A stretch of DNA of 64,000 nucleotides from Polynucleobacter sp. MG-Unter2-18 (GCF_018687675.1 NZ_CP061302.1:124001-188000); one strand, 5' to 3'. Positions 9,948 to 20,589 are shown, numbered from the stretch's first letter. Notes: generated from the sequence alone by a model not told the origin. Made by a program: numbers and translations.

Positions 9948-11205
9948 CTCCAAGCGCGCGCTCAATGAGGCGCCGTTTAATGAAGTGACTGCGATTGACC
10001 ATACCCAGCCCCCAATTACGTAATTGCCTTTCAGTACTACTACTTGCTGAAAAAAGTTTTTTAAGTTTATCTGTTACCCAAAGTAATGCGCTGGTGTCGC
10101 CTTGACGTTGTCTTTCATAGCGACGCAGTAGCACTATGTCATTGAGTAGTCGAAAAGATTCTCGTTTACTCAGCACGTGAAGTAGTGATGCAACATCTCT
10201 GAGGCCTAAATTTAAGCCTTGTCCTGCTAATGGATGAATGACATGAGCCGCATCTCCAATCAGCACAACCTTGGGATTTTCAGCTGGGCCAATGAAGCGA
10301 CTCGCCTGAATTCTTCTAAGAGGAAAAGTGGCTGGTATCGAATTGAGCTTGAGCTCCCCAAGTTGAGCAGCTATTGCTCCATTAGCAATCGAGGAAAACT
10401 TTTCAGCCCAGCCTGAAAAATCTAGTTTTAAAAGATCCGCAGCATTTTCTGGCGAGGTTGACCATACCATCGATACTTGTTTATTTGGTAGCGGTAACAT
10501 TGCCACAATATCGCCGCCTGGTAAAAACCATTGATAAGCAGTTTCTAAATGGGCACTACTGCAAATCCAATTGGCTACCACGGCATTTTGCGAGTAGCTT
10601 TCCTCTTTTGCAGAAATCCCCAACTCCGAGCGGATGGGTGAATTAGCACCATCAGCAGCAATCAGGAGTTGGGCTCTCAAGCTTGAACCATCTTTTAGGT
10701 GGAGTAGAACCCCATCAGCAATGGTTTTAATTTTTTCGACTGCGCCATTCATACGCTCTAATTTATTTTGGAAGCGTGAGGCTTGATCCAAGGTGTGTTC
10801 GATCAGATTCGATTCGCCAATCCAGGCTAACTGGGGAATGCCTGCTTCAAAAGCGGATAGATGCAGCTGATCCTGGTTTTCACCGCGATCGCCAAAAATA
10901 CGCATATCTCGAACAGCTTGCATACGACTGTGATCAACGGCATCCCAAACTTGTAGATGGGTTAATAGTTTTTGGGTGCCGGGAGAAAAAGCATAGATAC
11001 GTTGTCCCCATTGACTGCCCTCGGGGGCAGCAACCACTTGACCTAAATCGGGGGCAATCTGAACCGTTTGCAGTCCAAGTTGCGCTAGACCTAAAGCACA
11101 AGCCTTGCCCACTATGCCTCCGCCGACTACGGCAATATCTACAGTCCGTATCTGAGAGGTATTTTTAGGTAATTTAATCGAGGTATTTGGGTGAACTTCT
11201 GACAT
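9931..11205 (-). CDS. UbiH/UbiF/VisC/COQ6 family FAD hydroxylase
   Basis: A 424-residue flavin monooxygenase of the ubiquinone-ring hydroxylase family. After a polar N-terminal tail, the FAD-binding [19 protein letters not shown] appears at about 26-44, and the second FAD motif [19 protein letters not shown] near 315-333. It probably hydroxylates a polyprenylated phenol in ubiquinone synthesis. Which position (C1, C5 or C6: UbiI, UbiH, UbiF, UbiL or UbiM) cannot be settled from sequence alone. coq7, another ring hydroxylase, is at 26.2 kb. It is divergent from ychF and overlaps dsbC at its 3' end. Confidence 0.9.
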   Translation of the reverse strand: MSEVHPNTSIKLPKNTSQIRTVDIAVVGGGIVGKACALGLAQLGLQTVQIAPDLGQVVAAPEGSQWGQRIYAFSPGTQKLLTHLQVWDAVDHSRMQAVRDMRIFGDRGENQDQLHLSAFEAGIPQLAWIGESNLIEHTLDQASRFQNKLERMNGAVEKIKTIADGVLLHLKDGSSLRAQLLIAADGANSPIRSELGISAKEESYSQNAVVANWICSSAHLETAYQWFLPGGDIVAMLPLPNKQVSMVWSTSPENAADLLKLDFSGWAEKFSSIANGAIAAQLGELKLNSIPATFPLRRIQASRFIGPAENPKVVLIGDAAHVIHPLAGQGLNLGLRDVASLLHVLSKRESFRLLNDIVLLRRYERQRQGDTSALLWVTDKLKKLFSASSSTERQLRNWGLGMVNRSHFIKRRLIERALGDADFE

Positions 11206-11244
11206 ATCTCGATGATATCGAAACTAGCCCTTTACAATACAGCC

Positions 11245-12339
11245 ATGTCTTTGAAATGTGGCATCGTCGGCCTGCCTAACGTCGGCAAATCTACCCTCTT
11301 TAACGCGCTTACCAAGGCTGGAATCGCGGCAGAAAACTATCCTTTCTGCACGATCGAGCCTAATGTAGGAGTGGTCGAGGTTCCTGACCCCCGTCTTGCC
11401 GCTTTGGCTGAGATTGTAAAGCCCGAGCGCATCCTGCCTGCAGCTGTCGAGTTTGTCGATATTGCGGGATTAGTGGCTGGTGCCTCCAAAGGCGAAGGTC
11501 TAGGGAATCAATTTTTAGCCAATATTCGTGAAACTGACGCCATTACCCATGTGGTGCGCTGTTTTGAGGATGCAAATGTGATCCACGTAGCCGGAAAGAT
11601 TGATCCAATCTCCGATATTGCCGTGATTGACACCGAATTGGCTCTGTCAGATTTAACTACAGTTGAAAAAACGCTACAGCGCTCAAGTAAGGCGGCAAAG
11701 TCAGGTAATGACAAAGAGGCTACAGCCTTAGTGGCTGTGCTGACCAAAGTGCAGGCTCACTTAGATCAAGCTCAGCCGGTACGCAGCATGAAGCTGACTG
11801 AAGAAGAAAACTTGCTCTTAAAGCCACTCTGCTTAATCACAGCAAAGCCGGCAATGTATATCGCTAACGTTAAAGAAGACGGTTTTGAAAATAATCCTCA
11901 TTTAGAGGCGGTTATTCAGCATGCAGCCAAAGAGGGCGCCCCAGTAGTGGCGGTATGCGCTGCAATCGAGGCTGAGATTGCTGATTTGGATGATGCTGAT
12001 AAAGCGGAGTTTCTTGCCGACCTAGGTATGGAGGAGTCTGGATTGGATCGCGTAATTCGTGCGGGTTATAAGCTATTAGGGCTACAGACCTACTTTACCG
12101 CTGGTGTTAAAGAGGTTCGCGCCTGGACCATTCATCAAGGTGATACTGCCCCCCAGGCTGCTGGGGTGATTCATACGGACTTTGAACGTGGCTTTATTCG
12201 TGCGCAAACTATTGCATATGAAGACTTTGTGCAATTCAAGGGCGAATCTGGTGCCAAAGAGGCTGGCAAGATGCGTGCCGAAGGTAAAGAGTATGTTGTT
12301 AAAGATGGTGATGTATTAAATTTCCTCTTTAACGTTTAA
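11245..12339 (+). CDS. ychF: Redox-regulated ATPase YchF (Obg-like)
   Basis: A 364-residue P-loop protein of the Obg/YchF family, which despite its G-protein fold prefers ATP; it binds ribosomes and is linked to oxidative-stress control. The G1 loop GLPNVGKST is at residues 8-16, a helical hairpin is inserted in the middle, and a C-terminal TGS domain begins near 280 ([14 protein letters not shown]) and ends in [12 protein letters not shown]. An in-frame ATG occurs at 11212, but the start at 11245 ([14 protein letters not shown]) gives the conserved family N-terminus. A clear terminator follows at 12356-12384. Confidence 0.97.
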   Translation: MSLKCGIVGLPNVGKSTLFNALTKAGIAAENYPFCTIEPNVGVVEVPDPRLAALAEIVKPERILPAAVEFVDIAGLVAGASKGEGLGNQFLANIRETDAITHVVRCFEDANVIHVAGKIDPISDIAVIDTELALSDLTTVEKTLQRSSKAAKSGNDKEATALVAVLTKVQAHLDQAQPVRSMKLTEEENLLLKPLCLITAKPAMYIANVKEDGFENNPHLEAVIQHAAKEGAPVVAVCAAIEAEIADLDDADKAEFLADLGMEESGLDRVIRAGYKLLGLQTYFTAGVKEVRAWTIHQGDTAPQAAGVIHTDFERGFIRAQTIAYEDFVQFKGESGAKEAGKMRAEGKEYVVKDGDVLNFLFNV

Positions 12340-12355
12340 AGCATCATCCTTAAAG

Positions 12356-12384
12356 AAAAAGCCCTTAGTAATAAGGGCTTTTTT
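12356..12384 (+). terminator. Rho-independent terminator after ychF
   Basis: A perfect 9-base stem (AAGCCCTTA at 12359-12367, TAAGGGCTT at 12372-12380) closes a GTAA loop and is followed by TTTT; the 5' side is preceded by an A-run, so it can work in both directions. It lies between ychF and the convergent small regulator gene ending at 12404. Confidence 0.88.
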
Positions 12385-12403
12385 GCTTTCTTGCGGGAAG
12401 TTA

Positions 12404-12754
12404 TTAACCCGCTTTGACAGCCTTTTCTAGACACTTGGAAATTTCTTCATAGCGTTTGATGGCGATCTTGCTAGGAATCACTTCTTTTTTACGCCCATCT
12501 TCATTTGCAGCCATTTTGATATAACCCCTGGCGCTGAGGTTCTTCAGTCGTCCGTGGAGGGTCGCTTGGGAGCCCAGATCAGAAAGGGAAATCAGGTCGC
12601 CAACTAAGATTGACTGCTTGGCATGAAAGCTCAGAATAATTTTGTCCAACAGACTTTCTTCAATGGAATCGAGTTTTTTCCCAGTATTGATGCGGTCAAG
12701 AACATCAATTAGATTTAAAAAACGAATATAGCAAGAGGATTTATCGGTGGACAT
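12404..12754 (-). CDS. Small winged-helix regulator, MarR-like
   Basis: A 116-residue protein with no named family I can assign confidently. The segment from about 38 to 100 reads as a winged helix: helices, then LSDLGSQATLHGRLKNLSARG as the recognition region (helix-turn-helix), then a wing of YIKMAANEDGRKKEVIPS with basic residues. The pattern 'GR+K...I PS' after the wing is MarR-like. An N-terminal helix and a C-terminal amphipathic helix could form the dimer interface. It is divergent from a membrane-protein gene across about 100 bases, so autoregulation and control of that gene are plausible but unproven. Confidence 0.75.
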   Translation of the reverse strand: MSTDKSSCYIRFLNLIDVLDRINTGKKLDSIEESLLDKIILSFHAKQSILVGDLISLSDLGSQATLHGRLKNLSARGYIKMAANEDGRKKEVIPSKIAIKRYEEISKCLEKAVKAG

Positions 12755-12856
12755 AAGTGATTGAGGTTTGTGGGCTATTAGCTATAGGGTTAACGACAGG
12801 AATATAAACCTGCAAAAATTTAATTACTAGCATGACATACTATTAAATAAATAGAT

Positions 12857-13423
12857 ATGTCGGCAATCATGAAAAAAATACTCCTAGAGTGGAATTTAGG
12901 CTTTTTAATTAGTGCGGTAACGTACACAATTTTGTTTTATCTCAATGCATGGTTGACGACTTATTTGGCATACGGCTTGGGAGTGAATTGGATTTATCTT
13001 CCTGCTGGCCTGCGTTTATTTTTGACTCTCGTCTTTGGCTTATCAGGTGCTCTTGGTATTGCAGTCACCTCATTCTTAATTTCCTACCTAGGTGATTTTC
13101 CGCCAGAGCTGATCACTTGTATTGGCGTGGGATTAATATCTGGATTTGCTCCTTACTTAGCAAGAATTTTTGTGGTGAGTAATGTAAATATCTCGCCCGA
13201 TCTGGGTAATTTGAGCTTACCAAAATTAGCCTTCTGTATTTTGATCTATGCCGTACTAAGTGCAGGCTTGCATCAATGGTGGTTTCTAGTCAGGGGTCTT
13301 GATGAGACCGGAAGCTTCAATCACTTCCTTGTCATGCTGTTGGGTGATCTGTTGGGAACAGTTCTACTGATTGGCCTTATTAAAGCTGGACTTGATTTAC
13401 TTAAGTCTTCTAAGATGGCTTAA
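12857..13423 (+). CDS. Integral membrane protein, MASE1-like
   Basis: A 188-residue protein with about five or six membrane helices and no soluble domain. The pattern [19 protein letters not shown] near 42-60, with small-residue-rich helices around it, resembles MASE1-type sensory membrane domains, which usually sit in front of histidine kinases or GGDEF domains; here the domain stands alone. The start may be 12857 or the ATG at 12869 (KKILLEWN); neither has a good ribosome-binding site. It is divergent from the winged-helix gene and overlaps the trpC stop by 4 bases. The function is unknown. Confidence 0.75.
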   Translation: MSAIMKKILLEWNLGFLISAVTYTILFYLNAWLTTYLAYGLGVNWIYLPAGLRLFLTLVFGLSGALGIAVTSFLISYLGDFPPELITCIGVGLISGFAPYLARIFVVSNVNISPDLGNLSLPKLAFCILIYAVLSAGLHQWWFLVRGLDETGSFNHFLVMLLGDLLGTVLLIGLIKAGLDLLKSSKMA

Positions 13424-14223
13424 TTAAATAGCTCACTTAAAGCCACACCCGGGTCATTAGCGCGCATAAAGGCCTCGCCTACCAAGAATGCATTGATCTG
13501 ATGATCGCGCATCAATTGCACATCCGCACGATTCATGATTCCAGATTCGGTAACCAGAGTTTTTCCAGAAGGAACCATTGATAGCAAGGAGAGGGTTGTT
13601 TGAAGGGTAACTTCAAAAGTCTTCAGGTTACGATTATTGATTCCTAGCAATGGCGTTTTTAATTCAAGGCCTTGCTCTAGCTCGGGAGCGTTATGAACTT
13701 CAACGAGGACATCGAGACCGAGTTCATGAGCACAAGCTTCTAGCTCCTTCATTTGATTGAGATCTAAGCAGGCCACAATGAGCAAAACAGCATCAGCACC
13801 GATTGCCCTTGCTTCATAGACTTGATACGGGTTGATCGTAAAGTCTTTGCGTAAAACTGGAATATTGCATGCAGCTCTTGCAGCCTGAAGGTAAGCATTA
13901 GTCCCCTGAAAATACTCCTTATCCGTGAGCACAGATAAACAGGCTGCCCCATTTTTTTCATAAGATTGAGCAATCTCCGCCGGCTGAAAATCCTCTCGCA
14001 AGATTCCTTTGCTAGGGCTGGCTTTCTTAATCTCGGTAATGACGCCAGCTTTACCTGCTGTGATTTTGCGCTCAATAGATTGAATAAAGCCTCGCGGCTT
14101 TAACAGTACATTACGATTATTTTCTTCGGCCTGATCGCGCTGATTAGCTAAAGAAATTTTTTTCAAATCGGCAGCGATCTCTATTTTCTTGGTAGCAACA
14201 ATTTTGTCGAGGATATCGCTCAT
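13420..14223 (-). CDS. trpC: Indole-3-glycerol phosphate synthase
   Basis: A 267-residue (beta/alpha)8-barrel enzyme that closes the indole ring from CdRP in tryptophan synthesis. The signature [10 protein letters not shown] is at 64-73, [20 protein letters not shown] is in the middle, and [12 protein letters not shown] and VTESGI come later, supplying the catalytic lysines and glutamates. It is a stand-alone TrpC, not fused to TrpF. It is the last gene of rpe-trpE-trpG-trpD-trpC, 11 bases after trpD. Confidence 0.98.
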   Translation of the reverse strand: MSDILDKIVATKKIEIAADLKKISLANQRDQAEENNRNVLLKPRGFIQSIERKITAGKAGVITEIKKASPSKGILREDFQPAEIAQSYEKNGAACLSVLTDKEYFQGTNAYLQAARAACNIPVLRKDFTINPYQVYEARAIGADAVLLIVACLDLNQMKELEACAHELGLDVLVEVHNAPELEQGLELKTPLLGINNRNLKTFEVTLQTTLSLLSMVPSGKTLVTESGIMNRADVQLMRDHQINAFLVGEAFMRANDPGVALSELFN

Positions 14224-14234
14224 GAAGATCTTAA

Positions 14235-15257
14235 TTAGTTTTGGGTTGCAGCTACAAATTGGTCTAGCTTTTGACGAGCAGCACCAGATGCAATCGCTGC
14301 TTGCGCCATCTGAATGCCGCTAGCAATGCTTGGCACTACGTCAGCTACATAAAGTACTGCACCAGCATTGAGGCTAACAATATCACTTGCTGGGCCGGAT
14401 TTTTTATTGAGCACATCTAAAACAATCGCCTTAGATTCTTCGGCATCGGCCACCTTAAAGCTACTGGTAGGTGCCGTACTTAAACCAAAGTCTTTTGGAT
14501 GAATCTCATATTCACGAACTTCACCATCTTTTAATTCACCAACGAGAGTGGGGCCCTCGAGAGAGATCTCATCCAAGCCATCACGGCCATAAACCACTAA
14601 TGCATGATCCATTCCCATTGCTTGCAATACCCGAGCTTGAATGCCGACTAAGTCTGCATGGAACACGCCCATTAGGATGCGCTTAGCATCTGCTGGGTTT
14701 GTAAGAGGCCCTAGGATATTAAAAATTGTACGCACACCCAAATCTTTGCGAATTGGCACAACATTCTTCATTGCAGGGTGATGGTTTGGAGCAAACATAA
14801 AGCCCGCACCCACCTCAGAAATACACTTCGCGACTTGCTCTGGTGAAAGCGACAGCTTCACGCCTAAGGACTCCAAAATATCTGCGCTACCGGATTTGCT
14901 ACTCACGCTGCGATTGCCATGCTTAGCAATTTTTGCACCAGCCGCTGCGGCGACAAACATGGCAGCTGTAGAAATATTGAAAGTGTGAGCGCCGTCTCCA
15001 CCTGTACCCACTACATCAACTAAATTTTTTCTATCCTCAACATGTACTGGCGTCGCAAATTCACGCATGACTTGGGCAGCTGCTGCAATTTCACCAACAG
15101 TCTCCTTTTTGGTGCGCAGGGCAACGAGTAGGCCAGCAACTAAAGTTGGTGGCATCTCACCACTCATAATCAGGCGCATCATGGCAGTCATCTCATCATG
15201 AGAGAGTTCACGATGTTCAATGCAACGCTGTAGTGCTTGCTGTGGAGTAATGGACAT
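14235..15257 (-). CDS. trpD: Anthranilate phosphoribosyltransferase
   Basis: A 340-residue enzyme that transfers phosphoribosyl from PRPP to anthranilate. The PRPP-binding GTGGDG is at 84-89 ([17 protein letters not shown]), followed by [18 protein letters not shown] and the NILGPLTNP segment. It is unfused to TrpG, as usual in betaproteobacteria. It is 24 bases downstream of trpG and 11 upstream of trpC. Confidence 0.98.
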   Translation of the reverse strand: MSITPQQALQRCIEHRELSHDEMTAMMRLIMSGEMPPTLVAGLLVALRTKKETVGEIAAAAQVMREFATPVHVEDRKNLVDVVGTGGDGAHTFNISTAAMFVAAAAGAKIAKHGNRSVSSKSGSADILESLGVKLSLSPEQVAKCISEVGAGFMFAPNHHPAMKNVVPIRKDLGVRTIFNILGPLTNPADAKRILMGVFHADLVGIQARVLQAMGMDHALVVYGRDGLDEISLEGPTLVGELKDGEVREYEIHPKDFGLSTAPTSSFKVADAEESKAIVLDVLNKKSGPASDIVSLNAGAVLYVADVVPSIASGIQMAQAAIASGAARQKLDQFVAATQN

Positions 15258-15281
15258 GGAAATCGACCTAGTGCCTGTAAG

Positions 15282-15848
15282 TTATTTGGCTTGTAAGAAG
15301 TTCTTCAGCAACGCATGACCATGCTCAGAAAGAATCGATTCTGGATGGAACTGCACACCTTCTACCGCGAGTTCTTTATGACGTACACCCATAATTTCAC
15401 CATCAGAAGAAGTGGCTGTTACCTCAAGAACGGCTGGCAATGAACTCTTTTCAATAGCAAGTGAGTGATAACGCGTTACTTTGAATGGATTGGGTAAATC
15501 TTTGAAAACGCCAACACCTGTATGGTGAATATCATCCGTTTTGCCATGCATGACTTTCTGGGCCCGAACAATTTGTCCGCCAAAAGCCTCGCCAATTGCT
15601 TGATGTCCAAGGCAGACGCCGAGAATAGGAATTTGTCCAGCATAGCGTTGAATTGCGGCTACAGAAATTCCTGCCTCCGCTGGACTGCAGGGCCCTGGTG
15701 AAATGCAAATACGTGCAGGATTGATCTTGGCAATCTCTTCAACGGAAATTTCATCATTGCGGAAGACCTTCACCTCCTCGCCAAGTTCTGCAAAATACTG
15801 AACGAGGTTGTAGGTAAATGAATCGTAGTTATCAATCATGAGGAGCAT
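15282..15848 (-). CDS. trpG: Anthranilate synthase glutamine amidotransferase (component II)
   Basis: A 188-residue class I glutamine amidotransferase that supplies ammonia to TrpE. The catalytic cysteine is in GVCLGHQ, and the His-Glu pair is in FHPES near the C-terminus. It begins with [19 protein letters not shown], the usual start. Such subunits may also serve PabB in folate synthesis. The start codon overlaps the end of trpE by 17 bases, which suggests translational coupling and stoichiometric production. Confidence 0.97.
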   Translation of the reverse strand: MLLMIDNYDSFTYNLVQYFAELGEEVKVFRNDEISVEEIAKINPARICISPGPCSPAEAGISVAAIQRYAGQIPILGVCLGHQAIGEAFGGQIVRAQKVMHGKTDDIHHTGVGVFKDLPNPFKVTRYHSLAIEKSSLPAVLEVTATSSDGEIMGVRHKELAVEGVQFHPESILSEHGHALLKNFLQAK

Positions 15849-17337
15849 CGAGTCCTCCTTGCACTAAATCCGCTGCCATTAAAACTGCTCGAGCTTTCAC
15901 TTCGGTTTCTTTCCATTCGGCAGTAGGGTCAGAGTCTGCCACCACACCAGCACCCGCTTGAGAATGCAGTACACCTTCACGAATCACGCCGGTACGAATG
16001 GCAATCGCTACATCCATATCTCCAGAGAAGGAGAGGTAGCCAACAGCACCACCATAAACTCCGCGTTTCACAATTTCCATCTCATCAATAATTTCCATCG
16101 CCCGAATTTTAGGGGCGCCCGATAAAGTGCCGGCAGGGAAAGTTGCACGCAGAACATCCATATTGCTCATATTGTCTAATAGCTCGCCTTCAACAGAGCT
16201 CACAATGTGCTGTACGTGAGAATATTTTTCAATCGACATAGAGTCTGTCACTTTGACGGTCCCAGTCTTTGCGATACGACCTACATCATTGCGTGCTAAG
16301 TCAATTAACATCACATGCTCTGCGATCTCTTTTGGATCGGCAAGTAATTCTGTAGCAAGGCGCTCATCTTCTTCGGGTGTCGCACCACGAGGGCGTGTGC
16401 CAGCTAATGGACGAATCGTCACAATCTTCTGGCTCTCACGTTGCTCTTGTCGCACCAAGATCTCTGGTGATGAACCGACTACTTGCAGATCACCAAAGTC
16501 ATAGAAGTACATATAAGGTGATGGATTTAAAGAGCGCAATGCACGGTATAGACTGAGTGGTGAATCTGTAAATGGTTTACTAATGCGCTGGCCAATCACT
16601 ACCTGCATGCAATCGCCAGCCAAAATATATTCTTTGGTTTTGAGGACGGCATTTTCAAAATCTGCTGCTTTGAACTTGCGGATTAATTCTGTTTTAGTGC
16701 TTGGTAATGAGGCTGGCATGCTCACAGGTTTGCTTAAGCAAGCAAGCAATTCTTTTAATCGAGCTTGGCCCTTATCAAAGCTATCTGTCACGCTGGGGTC
16801 TGCGTAAACAATTAAATAAATGCGACCTGCAACATTATCAATAACCGCCAACTCTTCAGTGAGCATCAACTGAATATCAGGCACACCCAATTCATCTGGC
16901 AGATGGTGTTTTGCTAAACGCGACTCAATATAGCGAACTGTGTCATACCCAAAGTAGCCTGCAAGACCGCCACAGAAGCGTGGGAGTCCGGGCTGAACTG
17001 CAACTTTAAAGCGCTTAAAATACGCGTCTACAAAATCCAACGGGTTGTCATGATTACTTTCAACTACCTTGTCGTTGAAGAGTACTTCGGTGAGTGGTGC
17101 ATCAGGCGTACCCACTGTTCTCAAAACAGTTTTTGCAGGTAAGCCAATAAATGAGAAGCGACCAAAGCGCTCACCACCCAGAACAGATTCAAGTAGATAG
17201 GTATTCTTTTGACCAAAGGCTTGAGTGAGCTTGACGTATAGCGAGAGTGGCGTCTCTAAGTCAGCTAAAACTTCTTTCACCAATGGAATGCGATTGAAAC
17301 CCTGTTTTGCGAGGGCAAGAAATTCATCGTGCTGCAT
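15832..17337 (-). CDS. trpE: Anthranilate synthase component I
   Basis: A 501-residue chorismate-utilising enzyme that makes anthranilate with TrpG. The N-terminal LLES motif at 48-51 is the known tryptophan feedback-binding element. The C-terminal chorismate-binding domain contains [25 protein letters not shown] and [11 protein letters not shown]. Its ATG shares one base with the rpe stop (TAATG), so expression is tied to rpe. I found no leader peptide with clustered tryptophan codons upstream of rpe or trpE. Confidence 0.98.
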   Translation of the reverse strand: MQHDEFLALAKQGFNRIPLVKEVLADLETPLSLYVKLTQAFGQKNTYLLESVLGGERFGRFSFIGLPAKTVLRTVGTPDAPLTEVLFNDKVVESNHDNPLDFVDAYFKRFKVAVQPGLPRFCGGLAGYFGYDTVRYIESRLAKHHLPDELGVPDIQLMLTEELAVIDNVAGRIYLIVYADPSVTDSFDKGQARLKELLACLSKPVSMPASLPSTKTELIRKFKAADFENAVLKTKEYILAGDCMQVVIGQRISKPFTDSPLSLYRALRSLNPSPYMYFYDFGDLQVVGSSPEILVRQEQRESQKIVTIRPLAGTRPRGATPEEDERLATELLADPKEIAEHVMLIDLARNDVGRIAKTGTVKVTDSMSIEKYSHVQHIVSSVEGELLDNMSNMDVLRATFPAGTLSGAPKIRAMEIIDEMEIVKRGVYGGAVGYLSFSGDMDVAIAIRTGVIREGVLHSQAGAGVVADSDPTAEWKETEVKARAVLMAADLVQGGLDAPHD

Positions 17338-18062
17338 TACGCTTTCCCTGACTTCGCTAGTTCTGTGCGCATCGCTTTTATAACGTCTGCATAATTATCT
17401 TTGCCAAAGATTGCAGAGCCTGCAACAAAAGTATCTGCTCCAGCTTTGGCTACTTCTGCAATGTTGTCGACCTTAATGCCGCCATCCACTTCAAGACGAA
17501 TATGGCGACCAGTTTCTTGTTGATGGCGATCTAGACGCGCACGTACTTGAGCGATCTTATCTAGCGTACTCGGAATAAATGACTGACCACCAAACCCTGG
17601 ATTAACCGACATCAATAAAACTAGATCAAGTAACTCAAGTGTGTGATCTAAGTGATGTAGCGGCGTCGCAGGATTTAAAACCAAGCCAGCCTGACAACCT
17701 TGGTCGCGAATCAAATTAATTGTGCGGTTCACATGAGGACTGGCCTCTGGATGAAAGCTAATCAGGTTTGCACCTGCTTTTGCAAAATCTGGAATGATGC
17801 GATCTACTGGTTCCACCATGAGGTGCACATCAATCATCGCTGGCTTGCCATCTTTTGTTGCGTGTGGACGAATTGCCTCGCAAACCAAGGGGCCAATAGT
17901 CAGGTTGGGGACGTAGTGGTTGTCCATCACATCAAAGTGAATCCAGTCTGCACCCGCCAAGAGAACATCCTGAACTTCCTTGCCGAGGCAAGCAAAGTCA
18001 GCCGACAAAATGGAGGGGGCAATGACAAACTGGCTATTTGAGGGTGATTTCTGACTGTCCAT
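17337..18062 (-). CDS. rpe: Ribulose-phosphate 3-epimerase
   Basis: A 241-residue (beta/alpha)8 metalloenzyme that interconverts ribulose-5-phosphate and xylulose-5-phosphate in the pentose phosphate pathway, upstream of the PRPP and erythrose-4-phosphate needed for tryptophan. The signature blocks [32 protein letters not shown] and LEVDGGI are all present. It heads the trp operon. In many betaproteobacteria a phosphoglycolate phosphatase gene (gph) sits between rpe and trpE; here it is absent and the genes overlap. It is divergent from apaG. Confidence 0.97.
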   Translation of the reverse strand: MDSQKSPSNSQFVIAPSILSADFACLGKEVQDVLLAGADWIHFDVMDNHYVPNLTIGPLVCEAIRPHATKDGKPAMIDVHLMVEPVDRIIPDFAKAGANLISFHPEASPHVNRTINLIRDQGCQAGLVLNPATPLHHLDHTLELLDLVLLMSVNPGFGGQSFIPSTLDKIAQVRARLDRHQQETGRHIRLEVDGGIKVDNIAEVAKAGADTFVAGSAIFGKDNYADVIKAMRTELAKSGKA

Positions 18063-18111
18063 CCCTAGATTCTAGCTTGCAGTTGGACTCAGGATGGAGC
18101 AGAATTCGAGC

Positions 18112-18486
18112 ATGAATCCTCATGAAATCAGCATTACGGTCAAAACCCAGTATTTGGCCGACCAGTCTGACCCAGATAATCGTCAGTTTGCCTTTGCCTA
18201 CACGGTCGCTATTAAAAACACCGGTACGGCCAGCATCCAGCTAATCGCCCGCCATTGGTTTATTACCGATGGGGAAAATGATGTCCAGGAAGTGCGTGGC
18301 TTGGGAGTGGTAGGCCAACAACCGCTGCTGCGCGCGGGGGAGCAGTTTGAGTACACCAGTTGGGCCACCTTACCAACGCCAGCGGGAACAATGCGTGGAG
18401 AGTATTTCTGTGTCACTGAAGAAGCTCAGTTTTTCCAGGCCCCAATCCCTGAATTTGCTTTAGTGATGCCCAGAACCTTGCACTAG
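18112..18486 (+). CDS. apaG: ApaG family protein
   Basis: A single-domain (DUF525, immunoglobulin-like) protein of 124 residues; the in-frame ATG at 18094 would add six residues. The start at 18112 matches the family's usual N-terminus. The conserved core GLGVVGQQPLLRAGEQFEYTS, with its glycine-rich loop, is present. Family members bind pyrophosphate-containing nucleotides, but the role is poorly defined. It is divergent from rpe with a spacer of 31-49 bases. Confidence 0.95.
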   Translation: MNPHEISITVKTQYLADQSDPDNRQFAFAYTVAIKNTGTASIQLIARHWFITDGENDVQEVRGLGVVGQQPLLRAGEQFEYTSWATLPTPAGTMRGEYFCVTEEAQFFQAPIPEFALVMPRTLH

Positions 18487-18499
18487 GGTCTCAAAAGCT

Positions 18500-18613
18500 C
18501 TATTTTTTTCCCTTACCGGTCCACAGGACGATAAAAAGCAGCAGGGCTAAGGCTAAGCCACCCTCCAAGGCAAACAAGATCATGGGGTATTCATCGAGTA
18601 AATTGGCAATCAT
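18500..18613 (-). CDS. Candidate single-pass membrane microprotein
   Basis: An ORF of 37 residues (62 if the start at 18688 is used) encodes one hydrophobic helix (ILFALEGGLALALLLFIVLW) flanked by an acidic N-terminus (NLLDEYP) and a basic tail (TGKGKK), the composition of a genuine single-span membrane protein. For the start at 18613, GGAtatGGAA lies just upstream as a possible ribosome-binding site. The ATG overlaps the mltA ATG on the other strand within CATG at 18611-18614. No family is recognised. It could instead be a chance ORF opposite the mltA 5' region. Confidence 0.4.
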   Translation of the reverse strand: MIANLLDEYPMILFALEGGLALALLLFIVLWTGKGKK

Positions 18614-19766
18614 GATTTCCATATCCAAATTGATAAGTCGCAAAAATACTTCGCGAGTCTTTGTCTGCAGTGTATTCGCTGTCAGCATTGCCAGCTTATT
18701 GGCTGCTTGCTCTACGCCTTCTACCCGAGGATCTGCTTATCGATCTAGTGGTGCTGCGCCAACTAGCTACAGCTCCTCTATCGCTAGCTTCCGATCCGTC
18801 TCGTGGCAGGACTTGCCCGGCTGGCAAGAGGATGATTTAACCCAGGCTTGGCCAGCTTGGCTCAAGAGTTGTGATGCTTTGCGTAAACGCAATAGCGAAA
18901 TTAATTGGCGCCAGGTGTGCCCCCAAGCTTCAACGATTTCAGGTCGTGATGGACGTGCGATACGCCAATATTTTGAGGGAAACTTTCAGGTGTACGAAGT
19001 GCGTAACAGCGCTACAGGTAACGAATCTGGGCTAATCACCGGTTATTACGAGCCTGTCATGAATGGCTCCCAGACTCGCACAGCTATCTATTCCGTTCCC
19101 TTATACAGCCTGCCAAATGCCTGGAAAGGCTCAAAACCAAGCCCTGCGCCAGCACGTGCTGAGCTCATGAGCTCCGGTGTGCTTCGAGGCTCAGAAATCG
19201 CGTGGGTGCAAGATCCTGTAGCTGCCGCTTTTATGCAAATTCAAGGATCTGGAAAAATTCGTTTGGAAGATGGGCGCGTATTACGACTCGGTTATGCCGG
19301 CACCAATGATCAGCCATTCAAGTCTTTTGCCCAGTGGTTGCTTGATCGCAAAGAGATTACGCGCGGTGAGGCAACGATGCAGGGTATTTCTGCATGGGCC
19401 AAGCGCAACCCAGGTCGAGTAGAGGAGATGCTTAATGCCAATCCTCGATTTGTGTTCTTTAAAGAGTTGCCAAGTAACGTCAGTGCCGATCTGGGGCCTA
19501 ATGGCGCATTGGGCGTGCCTTTAACTGCTGAGCGTAGCATTGCTATTGATTTGAAAGCCATGCCTTTAGGCGCCCCAGTATTTTTAAGCACCACTAAGCC
19601 GCTAAGTAGTCAAACCTTGCAAAAGTTAGTAATGGCTCAAGATACAGGTAAAGCCATTGTGGGCGGGGTGCGGGCGGATTACTATTGGGGATCAGGCGAT
19701 TCCGCAGGTGAGTTGGCGGGACGCATGAAGCAAGATGGCAAGATGTGGTTATTGTTGCCTCGCTGA
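18612..19766 (+). CDS. mltA: Membrane-bound lytic murein transglycosylase A
   Basis: An outer-membrane lipoprotein of about 384 residues that cleaves peptidoglycan glycan strands with formation of 1,6-anhydroMurNAc. A basic N-region (KLISRKNTSR), a hydrophobic stretch and the lipobox LLAAC indicate lipidation. The MltA domain (YFEGNFQVYEV, GYYEPVMNGS, IQGSGKIRLEDG) is followed by the C-terminal 3D domain with three conserved aspartates in VMAQDTGKAIVGGVRADYYWG. An ATG at 18582 would add ten residues; the start at 18612 gives a more normal signal peptide. Confidence 0.95.
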   Translation: MISISKLISRKNTSRVFVCSVFAVSIASLLAACSTPSTRGSAYRSSGAAPTSYSSSIASFRSVSWQDLPGWQEDDLTQAWPAWLKSCDALRKRNSEINWRQVCPQASTISGRDGRAIRQYFEGNFQVYEVRNSATGNESGLITGYYEPVMNGSQTRTAIYSVPLYSLPNAWKGSKPSPAPARAELMSSGVLRGSEIAWVQDPVAAAFMQIQGSGKIRLEDGRVLRLGYAGTNDQPFKSFAQWLLDRKEITRGEATMQGISAWAKRNPGRVEEMLNANPRFVFFKELPSNVSADLGPNGALGVPLTAERSIAIDLKAMPLGAPVFLSTTKPLSSQTLQKLVMAQDTGKAIVGGVRADYYWGSGDSAGELAGRMKQDGKMWLLLPR

Positions 19767-19790
19767 ACAAGTTATTTTTGAAAGAGATCG

Positions 19791-20567
19791 ATGACCTACA
19801 ACACCATATTGACTGAAGTGGATGGCAAAGTTGCCGTCATTACCCTCAATCGTCCTCAAGTATTAAACGCCCTAAATGATGAGTTAATGAATGAATTAGG
19901 TGAGGCGCTGTTGGGTTTTGATACTGATGACAATATTGGCTGCGTCATTATTACCGGCAGTGAAAAGGCATTTGCAGCTGGTGCAGATATTGCAACAATG
20001 GCTAAATATGGTTTTGCTGACGTCTATCGCGGTGACTTTATCTCGCGCAACTGGGAAGAGATAAAAAAAGTACGCAAGCCAGTGATTGCTGCAGTATCTG
20101 GATACGCTCTTGGCGGCGGATGTGAGTTAGCGATGATGTGCGACACCATCATGGCAGCAGACAGCGCTAAGTTTGCGCAACCGGAAGTAAAGCTAGGAAT
20201 CATTCCTGGGGCTGGTGGTACGCAGCGTTTACCGCGCGCAGTCTCAAAAGCAAAAGCAATGGATTTAGCTTTAACAGGTCGCATGATGGATGCAGCTGAG
20301 GCTGAGCGCTCTGGACTTGTTTCTCGTATTTTCCCGCAAGCAGATTTACTAAAAGAAGTGAAAGCAATTGCTAAGACAATTGCGGATATGCCGCTGCTAA
20401 CTGCAATGATGGTGAAAGAAGCAATTAATGCGGCTTATGAAACTACGCTCTCAGAAGGTATTCATTTTGAGCGTCGTTTATTCCATTCGTGCTTTGCGAC
20501 TCATGATCAAAAAGAAGGCATGGCAGCTTTTATGGAAAAGCGCCCAGCTCAATTTACGAACTCGTAA
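19791..20567 (+). CDS. Enoyl-CoA hydratase
   Basis: A 258-residue crotonase-fold enzyme that hydrates trans-2-enoyl-CoA. The oxyanion-hole segments FAAGADI (61-67) and [15 protein letters not shown] (104-118) are present, as are both glutamates expected for hydratase activity: E112 in GGGCE and E132 in [15 protein letters not shown]. That favours a true hydratase over an isomerase or decarboxylase. No other beta-oxidation gene is adjacent, so the pathway is open (fatty acid, phenylacetate or amino acid breakdown). It is convergent with the amidohydrolase gene, with a 22-base gap. Confidence 0.92.
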   Translation: MTYNTILTEVDGKVAVITLNRPQVLNALNDELMNELGEALLGFDTDDNIGCVIITGSEKAFAAGADIATMAKYGFADVYRGDFISRNWEEIKKVRKPVIAAVSGYALGGGCELAMMCDTIMAADSAKFAQPEVKLGIIPGAGGTQRLPRAVSKAKAMDLALTGRMMDAAEAERSGLVSRIFPQADLLKEVKAIAKTIADMPLLTAMMVKEAINAAYETTLSEGIHFERRLFHSCFATHDQKEGMAAFMEKRPAQFTNS

Positions 20568-20589
20568 AAGCATTAGCAATCAGAGTGAA

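Noticed and set aside
10776..11168. 130-codon plus-strand frame opposite the UbiH-family gene
   Set aside because: Antisense shadow of a well-conserved flavoprotein; composition is Arg/Cys-rich without structure.
17337..18111. Tryptophan attenuator or leader peptide for the trp operon
   Set aside because: No short ORF with clustered Trp codons or competing hairpins upstream of rpe or trpE.
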